Assembly: GCA_013698055.1 (NCBI GenBank)
Contig: JACCVS010000462.1
Coordinates: forward strand, 1-5,615
Origin: Acidobacteriota bacterium
GTDB lineage: Bacteria > Acidobacteriota > Blastocatellia > Pyrinomonadales > Pyrinomonadaceae
DNA length: 5,615 nt
Reading direction: 5' to 3'
Below the pieces are notes generated by a model that had not been told where the DNA came from, did not search any database, and worked only from the letters and a program-made list of their open reading frames with translations. Of the stretch, positions 1 to 4,691 are shown piece after piece. Position 1 is the stretch's first letter. Every line of letters starts with the position of its first letter. Position numbers and translations under genes: made by a program.

Positions 1-252
1 ATCCAGGGAACGGCGAGCGACATCGTCAAAATCGCCATGCTCCATGTTGACGACGCCATCAAACGCGAAGGCTTGAAAGCACGTCTCCTGATGCAGGTGC
101 ATGACGAGTTATTAATTGAAGCGCCCGAGGAAGAAGCATCTCGTGTCGCCGACCTTCTCCGCCGCGAGATGGAAGCAGCCGTCGAACTCGATGTTCCACT
201 GAAAGTCGAAGTCGGCATCGGCGATAACTGGATGGAAACGAAAGGGCAGTAA
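1..252 (+). CDS. polA: DNA polymerase I, C-terminal end (partial, 5' end outside window)
   Basis: This is the last 83 residues of DNA polymerase I, open to the left edge of the window and ending in TAA at 250-252. The protein fills gaps and replaces RNA primers during lagging-strand replication and excision repair. The fragment starts at the helix IQGTASDIVK, which matches the family segment QGTAADIIK. It then carries the polymerase motif C region MQVHDELL (residues 31-38), where the His-Asp-Glu triad (34-36) corresponds to the palm subdomain catalytic site. The tail ends with DVPLKVEVGIGDNW, which closely matches the usual PolA C-terminus (LDVPLLVEVGSGENW in E. coli, from memory). The ATG at 37 is an internal methionine, not a start. 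Whether the proofreading or 5' nuclease domains are present cannot be seen. No hairpin with a T-tract follows, so a terminator is not evident. Confidence 0.96.
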   Translation: MQGTASDIVKIAMLHVDDAIKREGLKARLLMQVHDELLIEAPEEEASRVADLLRREMEAAVELDVPLKVEVGIGDNWMETKGQ

Positions 253-257
253 GGACT

Positions 258-358
258 GTGACAAGCGATAAGTGACGAGTGACAAGTTAAAATAGGAGAG
301 CGCACCTAATCGCCTATCTTGCTTTTCTTCTTGCTCGTCACTCGTCACTCGTCACTTG
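258..358. repeat. Degenerate heptanucleotide repeat forming a large inverted repeat
   Basis: The spacer between polA and the kinase gene is mostly repeat. On the right arm the 7-mer CTCGTCA occurs three times in tandem (334-340, 341-347, 348-354). On the left arm the reverse complement occurs as TGACGAG (273-279) plus the variant TGACAAG (280-286), with a further GTGACAAG at 258-265. The 14 bases at 270-283 pair perfectly with 344-357. Inside the 60-base loop a smaller complement, ATAGG (292-296) with CCTAT (313-317), could extend the fold. There is no T-tract after the right arm, so it does not look like an intrinsic terminator. It resembles the dispersed short tandem repeats known in several bacterial phyla (for example heptanucleotide repeats of cyanobacteria). 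Its function is unknown, and dispersal in this genome cannot be judged from one copy. Confidence 0.8.
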
Positions 359-372
359 GCACTGTATTACAG

Positions 373-2238
373 ATGTCTGAAAAAAAATCTACGCCCGAAC
401 GGAAGAGTGAAGATGGTGAGGTTGTTTATCGCCGCATCAGTCCGGGTGTGGAGAAGACAGAGCCGACAAGCGAAAAGCGGGAAAAGCGTCCGAAGTCATT
501 GGGAGCGACTCCGCTCGCGCCGACATTGAAGATAATCATCGTCGGGTTCGCGTTGTTGCTGGCGCTTGTGGCTTTGCTTGGTTACTTGAGTGTGCGGAAG
601 GCCGACGAAGTCGGGACAAAGATTCTCGATGACGAGAGGCGTTATGCGGCGATTCGTGATTTTACGCTTGATCTCAGAAATGCCTCGACAGTTCTTGACT
701 ACGAAGCCAGGGCGCGCGGGCGCAAGCTCGGTGCGGAGACGGAAGAGACGAGACCGGTCTTTGAGGCTCCTCTGAGCAGGTCGCGCGAAAAGGTCAGAGA
801 GTTATTGCGCCGGATGGAAAACCCTCCATACTCGGAGAGAGAAAAGTGGCGCAGTCTCAGCGCCCGCCTCCTCTCATTTGCTCAGGCGACCGATGATCCG
901 GACACATATTTACGCGAAGGCTACGTCAAATTCCGCGACGCCGATAGAGAGCTGAACGGCCTTCTTGAAGAAACGCGCCGCGAGCAGGAGGAAATCTTTT
1001 ACCGGGGCGAAGAGTTGCAAAGAGGGGCGGCACGCCGGATTTACCTGCTGACGGCGATTGCTCTACTGATGGGCACACTTGTCGCCGCATACACCATCCG
1101 GGAAGCACGGCGTCGCTTGCGGCAAGTGCGCGAGAGTATGAACGAGACCCGGCGCGAACGAGAGTACAGCGCACAAATGCTCGAAGGGATGGTCAGTGCC
1201 GTCGCCGCCATTGATGCTCAGGACCGCATCCGCAGCGCCAACAAAGCCTTTTTCCAAATCTTTCCGGAGGCCAGCATCGGAGCTTCCGTTTACGACAAAT
1301 TCTCCTCGCCCGGCGCGATGAAGATGCTCGAAATGGCCATCTCCTCGCGTATCGAGCACTCGACTTATCGTGGCCGCTGGGTTTGCGATCAAGATACGCC
1401 CAACTGTGCTGACAGAAGTTTCGATATTTATTCCTCTCCGCTCATCATTGATGGTAATAATGGACAGATCGTGACGCTCGTTGATGTGACCGAGGCGGCA
1501 GAGGCCGAAAGCGTCGTCAGGAGAACCGAGTCTCTTGCGGCGATGGGTCAGGCGGTCGCACAGGTCGCACACGAAATCAGAAATCCTCTGGGCAGTATCC
1601 GGCTGGGCGTCTCCATGCTGCGGGACACCAGCAAAGACGAAGAATCGCAAAATACGATTGATCTGGTCGAGCGCGGCATACACCATCTGAACAAGTTGGT
1701 AATGGATGTCACGCAGTTTTCGCGGCACAGGCCGCTGGAGCTTTCCGAAGTTGAATTGCACGCTTTGATTGATTCAAGTCTCGAACTCACCTCAGACCTG
1801 ATTCAGGGGAAACACACGCCAATTGAGAAACAGTTTAGCAAAGAGCAGTTGCGCGGCGATTGGGATGCAGATCAGTTGCGTCAGGTCATGGTCAATTTGT
1901 TCGCCAACGCGGTGGACGCGAGCAAGGAAAACTCTCCGCTGATTATTTCTACAAAGCGCGTCGCGGCAGAACAGAGCACCGGAGCGAAAGGAAACGGCAA
2001 TCGTGGCACAGGGAAAGCAAAAACATTCGCTCGGCTAACAATCACCGATCAGGGAAGCGGAATGGATGAGCGGACGCGGGCACGCATCTTCGAGCCGTTC
2101 TTTACGACCAAGAAACGCGGCACAGGATTAGGACTGGCAATCGTCAAACAAATCGTCGAGCAGCACGGCGGCGCAATCTCAGTCGAAAGCAGCTCTGGCG
2201 AGGGAACGAGCTTTATCGTTGATCTGCCGATAAAATAG
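373..2238 (+). CDS. Membrane-bound PAS sensor histidine kinase (NtrB/AtoS-like), orphan
   Basis: A 621-residue two-component sensor kinase: it should autophosphorylate on His and pass phosphate to a response regulator that is not in this window. In order: a charged cytoplasmic N-terminus (1-50), membrane segment 53-72, an all-helical, probably periplasmic sensor region (about 75-220), membrane segment 223-240, a charged linker, a PAS domain (about 264-375), the HisKA helix with the phospho-acceptor H400 in AHEIRNPL, and the ATPase domain. The ATPase shows the N-box (N508, N512), the G1 box DQGSGM (559-564), the F-box FEPFFTT (573-579) and the G2 box GTGLGLAI (583-590). These motifs resemble the NtrB/AtoS/ZraS group, which often partners sigma-54 activators; that link is inference. 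A Gly/Lys/Asn-rich stretch (about 531-550) lies between N and G1 boxes. I chose ATG 373 because the frame upstream to TTG 319 only translates the heptad repeat. No clear ribosome binding site precedes 373, so the start is the weak point. Confidence 0.93.
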   Translation: MSEKKSTPERKSEDGEVVYRRISPGVEKTEPTSEKREKRPKSLGATPLAPTLKIIIVGFALLLALVALLGYLSVRKADEVGTKILDDERRYAAIRDFTLDLRNASTVLDYEARARGRKLGAETEETRPVFEAPLSRSREKVRELLRRMENPPYSEREKWRSLSARLLSFAQATDDPDTYLREGYVKFRDADRELNGLLEETRREQEEIFYRGEELQRGAARRIYLLTAIALLMGTLVAAYTIREARRRLRQVRESMNETRREREYSAQMLEGMVSAVAAIDAQDRIRSANKAFFQIFPEASIGASVYDKFSSPGAMKMLEMAISSRIEHSTYRGRWVCDQDTPNCADRSFDIYSSPLIIDGNNGQIVTLVDVTEAAEAESVVRRTESLAAMGQAVAQVAHEIRNPLGSIRLGVSMLRDTSKDEESQNTIDLVERGIHHLNKLVMDVTQFSRHRPLELSEVELHALIDSSLELTSDLIQGKHTPIEKQFSKEQLRGDWDADQLRQVMVNLFANAVDASKENSPLIISTKRVAAEQSTGAKGNGNRGTGKAKTFARLTITDQGSGMDERTRARIFEPFFTTKKRGTGLGLAIVKQIVEQHGGAISVESSSGEGTSFIVDLPIK

Positions 2239-2295
2239 CGACGGGCTAAGAAACTGTTTTTATTAGTCGGGATACGATCAGGCAATCGCGCTAGT

Positions 2296-2329
2296 AAAGG
2301 AATGAATCCGTGCGGACTCATTCCTTTTT
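2296..2329 (+). terminator. Intrinsic terminator after the histidine kinase gene, overlapping the convergent MerR stop
   Basis: A ten-base arm AAAGGAATGA (2296-2305) pairs perfectly with TCATTCCTTT (2318-2327). After one A-C mismatch, the inner TCCG (2307-2310) pairs with CGGA (2313-2316), so nearly the whole element is stem. A run of five T (2325-2329) closes it on the plus strand, as expected for a Rho-independent terminator 57 bases past the kinase stop. On the minus strand the same hairpin is followed only by TTTAC, so it may act weakly for the MerR gene, whose TGA stop (2318-2320) is inside the right arm. Confidence 0.85.
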
Positions 2330-3076
2330 ACATGCTGCGCCGGCCTGAGCGAGGAAAGTTCCAACCTGATCGGTGTAAGGCTTATCAAATGTGGACGGCC
2401 AGTTAGCCTGATCCGCGTACAATCTGGTAAGGCTTTCCCTGATGGCTGGATTTCCGCCTGTAAAGGCCTCGATGAGGCTTGACCATCTCGCCGCTAACGC
2501 CTGAGCTTTCTCGCTCTTTGGATCAACTCCTTCTGAGATGGCAACTTCAACTTCTTTGATTAAAGCTGCCCAGTCGCGTTGACCACGCTCAAGTACTTCG
2601 GGCGTGCCACGCTCGGCAAGCTCGGCGAGTTGCTCTTCGGTGTAATATTTCTTCATCCATTCCATATCGTTCTGCATATTAATCACCTCGACTATTTGCT
2701 TGAATGTTTCCCAATCGGGCTTATCGCTCAACGCCATTGCCTGCTCGGCGCGCTCAATGGCTTGAATGATTGTGTTCAGATGACGCTGCCTCGTTTCTGC
2801 AATCTCACGTTGGAGCCGGAGGATCGTCTTTAGATCAAGCTCTCTTTTGGAAAGAAGCTCCTTGATCTGTTTAAGAGAAAGGCCGATGAACTTCAACATC
2901 ACGATTTGTTGAAGGCGCGCGAAATCACGCTCGCTGTAAAGGCGATAACCGGCTTCGGTGTAGCGGCTGGGCTTCAACAATCCGAGACGGTCGTAATGGT
3001 GAAGCGTCCGCACTGTGACGCCCGTTAGCTCGGCGAATTCTCGCGCCTGAAAAAAAGGCGTGACCGTGATTGCCAT
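2318..3076 (-). CDS. MerR-family regulator with C-terminal TipAS drug-recognition domain (TipAL-like)
   Basis: A 252-residue activator, almost the length of Streptomyces TipAL (about 253). The N-terminal winged helix-turn-helix is clear: AREFAELTGVTVRTLHHYDR (11-30), then LGLLKPSRYTEAGYRLY (31-47), the signature of MerR proteins. A long helix follows (about 78-115) for antiparallel dimerisation. The C-terminal part from MEWMKKYYTEEQL (138-150) through the TRLYADQ segment (217-223) matches TipAS-type domains, helical folds that trap peptide antibiotics or other ligands (TipAL with thiopeptides, AlbA with albicidin; Caulobacter SkgA controls a catalase). Ligand and targets here are unknown. The only cysteine is C249, three residues from the end, so covalent thiopeptide capture as in TipAL is not evident. 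The ATG at 3076 is supported by a consensus ribosome binding site eight bases away and a MerR-type promoter just upstream. The gene is alone in its unit and converges on the kinase gene. Confidence 0.93.
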   Translation of the reverse strand: MAITVTPFFQAREFAELTGVTVRTLHHYDRLGLLKPSRYTEAGYRLYSERDFARLQQIVMLKFIGLSLKQIKELLSKRELDLKTILRLQREIAETRQRHLNTIIQAIERAEQAMALSDKPDWETFKQIVEVINMQNDMEWMKKYYTEEQLAELAERGTPEVLERGQRDWAALIKEVEVAISEGVDPKSEKAQALAARWSSLIEAFTGGNPAIRESLTRLYADQANWPSTFDKPYTDQVGTFLAQAGAACKKE

Positions 3077-3084
3077 CGGTTAAT

Positions 3085-3091
3085 CTCCTTT
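3085..3091 (-). promoter_or_regulatory. Ribosome binding site of the MerR/TipAL-like gene
   Basis: On the minus strand AAAGGAG lies eight bases before ATG 3076, at ideal spacing and strength. It fixes the start of the regulator. With the predicted transcription start near 3092 the leader would be only about 16 bases, beginning right at this site. Confidence 0.88.
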
Positions 3092-3098
3092 CGCAGCC

Positions 3099-3129
3099 AT
3101 CATAAAGTCTGACGTAACGTCAGGCTCAA
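3099..3129 (-). promoter_or_regulatory. MerR-type promoter with palindromic operator in a 19-bp spacer
   Basis: Read on the minus strand: -35 TTGAGC (3129-3124), a spacer of exactly 19 bp (3123-3105), and -10 TATGAT (3104-3099). The spacer contains the perfect 15-bp palindrome CTGACGTTACGTCAG (3123-3109); allowing one mismatch, it extends two more bases on each side (AG/CT). Promoters of MerR-family activators characteristically have over-long 19-20 bp spacers holding a dyad; the bound activator twists the DNA so RNA polymerase can engage both elements. The element lies directly upstream of the regulator gene, so autoregulation is the natural reading. Seen in sequence: elements, spacing, dyad. 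Inferred: that this protein binds it. Confidence 0.85.
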
Positions 3130-3133
3130 GCGC

Positions 3134-3154
3134 TTTTTTTGATTATGAAAAAAA
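3134..3154 (-). promoter_or_regulatory. A/T-rich tract, possible UP element of the MerR-gene promoter
   Basis: Seven T and seven A flank GATTATG (3134-3140, 3141-3147, 3148-3154), forming a T7-N7-A7 pattern. With the transcription start near 3092, this covers about -42 to -62, where the alpha subunits of RNA polymerase contact UP elements. It could instead be a bent intergenic tract without function. Confidence 0.35.
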
Positions 3155-3190
3155 TCTTCGCGAGCGCTATCGCCACAGGAAAATGGCACA

Positions 3191-3228
3191 TGAAAATAGC
3201 CCGGCACTGTCATGCAGGGCTATTTTCA
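3191..3228 (-). terminator. Palindromic terminator of the dsbA-VKOR operon
   Basis: TGAAAATAGCCC (3191-3202) pairs perfectly with GGGCTATTTTCA (3217-3228), a 12-bp stem. In the 14-base loop GCA (3204-3206) can further pair with TGC (3213-3215). It lies 29 bases past the VKOR stop. The minus-strand transcript ends in a GC core followed by UAUUUUCA, the A-tract/U-tract type common in terminators. The symmetry makes it able to work from both sides, but no plus-strand gene leads into it. Confidence 0.75.
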
Positions 3229-3257
3229 ATGACCCTTTTGTAACTGACCGTCAATTC

Positions 3258-3755
3258 TCAAAGCCGTCTTCGTCTAAAATAGAATCGTTCGACGCCAATA
3301 ATCAGTGCCAGCAGAAGTGTGACTAAGGAAGATAACAAGCAAAATTGGCAAAAGGCATGTAACACGAACGCCTGCAAGATGAACAGATAAATCGAAACAG
3401 CCAGCATCAGCGCCACCAGATAGAGCGATAAACTCCCCGCGAGGCGATTGCCAAATGCTGCCAGAACCGCTGTGCTGAAGAAAACGAAGTAGGCAAGAGC
3501 GCCGAGACCGGCGAGCGGCACTCCGCCGATGGACGCGTATGCGCTGGTCAGAACCTCTTCGCATCCGCTCGTGACCGTGCATTGAACAGCGCGCCCCGCC
3601 AGATGCTCGATTGTCAGGTAGATCGAGTCAGCCAGTCCGACGAGTGAGAGAAGTGCGGCGGCTGTGTAAAGATAAATGCTCGGTCGCGTCGAGGCGGTGG
3701 GAGACACCTTTTCCTTGAGCTTAAAGGAGGAGGCTTCGGATTTGCGACGGCTCAT
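3258..3755 (-). CDS. VKOR-family membrane oxidoreductase (DsbB-like role)
   Basis: A 165-residue integral membrane protein of the vitamin K epoxide reductase family. In bacteria such proteins reoxidise a DsbA-like partner and pass electrons to quinone, replacing DsbB. After a charged cytoplasmic N-terminus (1-25) there are about four membrane helices (roughly 27-48, 80-101, 107-129 and 136-156). The expected cysteines are all present: the loop pair C59 and C65 (CTVTSGC) and the active-site motif C136-Q-F-C139 at the start of the last helix. The conserved-looking loop SAYASIGGVPLAGLGALAY (71-89) fits the family. There is no fused thioredoxin domain; the partner is the separate gene immediately upstream. 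Its ATG (3755-3753) follows the DsbA stop TAG (3758-3756) without a single base between, and only a purine-rich AAGAAGAAA precedes it, so translation is probably coupled. The family name is secure; direct action on the neighbour is inferred from the operon. Confidence 0.92.
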   Translation of the reverse strand: MSRRKSEASSFKLKEKVSPTASTRPSIYLYTAAALLSLVGLADSIYLTIEHLAGRAVQCTVTSGCEEVLTSAYASIGGVPLAGLGALAYFVFFSTAVLAAFGNRLAGSLSLYLVALMLAVSIYLFILQAFVLHAFCQFCLLSSLVTLLLALIIGVERFYFRRRRL

Positions 3756-4490
3756 CTATTTCTTCTTGCCAAGCATGTAATCGAGCGCCATCCGTAAGCC
3801 TTCAGGCGTGACCGAATTTGGGTTCATCTGCCGTCCATTCATAAAAAGCGCCGGAGTGCCGTTCACGCCAGCCGCGCTACCACGATTATAGTCAGCAGTC
3901 ACGCGCGCTGCGACAGCCGGGCTGTCCATGTCTCTTGTAAAGCGATCAATGTCGAGTTTGAGATCGCGCGCGTACTGAATAAAATTCGCCCGCGCGTCTT
4001 CAACCGGAGTCCAGATGGCCTGGTTCTGGTAGATGAGGTCATGCATCTCCCAGAAACGGCCTTGCAGGGCAGCGGCTTCGGCGGCGTGTGCGGCTATTCG
4101 AGCGTGCTTGTGTCCCTGAAGAGGGAAGTGTCGGAAGACGAAACGCATCTGGTCGCCGTACTCTTTCTCCAATTTCTTCAATTCCGGAAAAAGCCCGCCG
4201 CACGGAGGGCATTGATAATCGCCGTACTCTTCAAGCGTGACCTTCGCATTAGCGCCCCCGCGCGCGTGGCCGTTATCAGTTCCCGTCTGACCAGTCTGTG
4301 AAACGGGAATCTGATCGGCAGGCTTAACCGGCGCACCGGATTGTGTAGGCGCAGCGGTCGGGGCAGGCTTTAGAAGCTCCCCCGAAGGTTGAGACTGTGA
4401 TTGCTTTGCAGAGCGCCACAACGTCACGCCAGCCCCGAGCGCGACTGACAAGACGCCGATGATGATGATGATAGGTAGATAGCGTTTCAT
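3756..4490 (-). CDS. Membrane-anchored DsbA-like thiol:disulfide oxidoreductase
   Basis: A 244-residue extracytoplasmic thioredoxin-fold protein of the DsbA-like (Thioredoxin_4) group, expected to introduce disulfides into exported proteins. An N-terminal hydrophobic segment (about 5-24, MKRYLPIIIIIG start) lacks a clear signal-peptidase site or lipobox cysteine, so it probably stays as an anchor. A linker of about 50 residues rich in Pro, Ala, Gln and Thr (27-78) separates it from the catalytic domain. The active site is C94-P-P-C97 in DYQCPPCGGLFPEL; these are the only two cysteines. The cis-proline loop is GVNGTPALF (T212-P213), and the helical insert (about 125-200) is typical of DsbA folds. 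The CPPC dipeptide departs from the CPHC of E. coli DsbA, which may shift its redox potential. No good ribosome binding site lies at normal distance from ATG 4490; AGGAG at 4514-4510 is 19 bases away. An in-frame TAA upstream excludes a longer form. Confidence 0.93.
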   Translation of the reverse strand: MKRYLPIIIIIGVLSVALGAGVTLWRSAKQSQSQPSGELLKPAPTAAPTQSGAPVKPADQIPVSQTGQTGTDNGHARGGANAKVTLEEYGDYQCPPCGGLFPELKKLEKEYGDQMRFVFRHFPLQGHKHARIAAHAAEAAALQGRFWEMHDLIYQNQAIWTPVEDARANFIQYARDLKLDIDRFTRDMDSPAVAARVTADYNRGSAAGVNGTPALFMNGRQMNPNSVTPEGLRMALDYMLGKKK

Positions 4491-4535
4491 CCGGGTTTTT
4501 GTTTAAGAACTCCTGACAGATTTGAGAACAGGATA

Positions 4536-4563
4536 TTTATATCAAGAATCAAGCGATTGATAA
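4536..4563 (-). promoter_or_regulatory. Candidate promoter of the dsbA-VKOR operon
   Basis: On the minus strand, -35-like TTATCA (4563-4558), a 16-base spacer, and an extended -10, TGA followed by TATAAA (4544-4536). Transcription would start near 4529, giving a leader of about 38 bases. The -35 matches TTGACA in four of six positions, so the call rests mainly on the extended -10. Housekeeping promoter consensus is assumed. Confidence 0.4.
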
Positions 4564-4596
4564 AACAGGGAAAAGCAGAGATGAGAAGTGAATTAT

Positions 4597-4625
4597 TCCG
4601 GACACGCCAGATTGCGTGTTTTGGA
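4597..4625. other. Stem-loop between receptor gene and dsbA, possible weak terminator
   Basis: ACACGC (4602-4607) pairs with GCGTGT (4614-4619) around a six-base loop. After an imperfect GG/TTT step, TCC (4597-4599) pairs with GGA (4623-4625). It lies 67 to 95 bases beyond the receptor stop on the minus strand. No U-run follows on that strand (AATAATTC), so termination is doubtful. It could be an mRNA-end hairpin or chance. Confidence 0.35.
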
Positions 4626-4691
4626 GATTGTGGTTCAAAGCAAATATTGAATGTTTCGTTCCAACCTCCTTCAGTATCCTTTCCATGATAT

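Noticed and set aside
258..358. CRISPR array
   Set aside because: Units are 7 bases in tandem without spacers and in opposite orientations; there are no cas genes.
319..372. N-terminal extension of the kinase from TTG 319
   Set aside because: The 18 residues are only translated heptad repeat and the ribosome-binding context is poor; ATG 373 is preferred.
1063..1761. Minus-strand frame of 232 codons inside the kinase gene
   Set aside because: It runs antisense to well-conserved PAS and HisKA coding sequence; its translation shows no recognisable domain and it has no ribosome binding site context.
2242..2270. Hairpin GGCTAA...TTAGTC right after the kinase stop
   Set aside because: Only six pairs with one G-U and no T-run; the nearby terminator at 2296-2329 is far better.
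4549..4686. Minus-strand 45-codon frame just after the receptor stop (starts MERILKEVG)
   Set aside because: No ribosome binding site before its ATG, no motif, and the strong AAGGAGGTT lies inside it rather than before it. It also covers the stem-loop and part of the candidate dsbA promoter.
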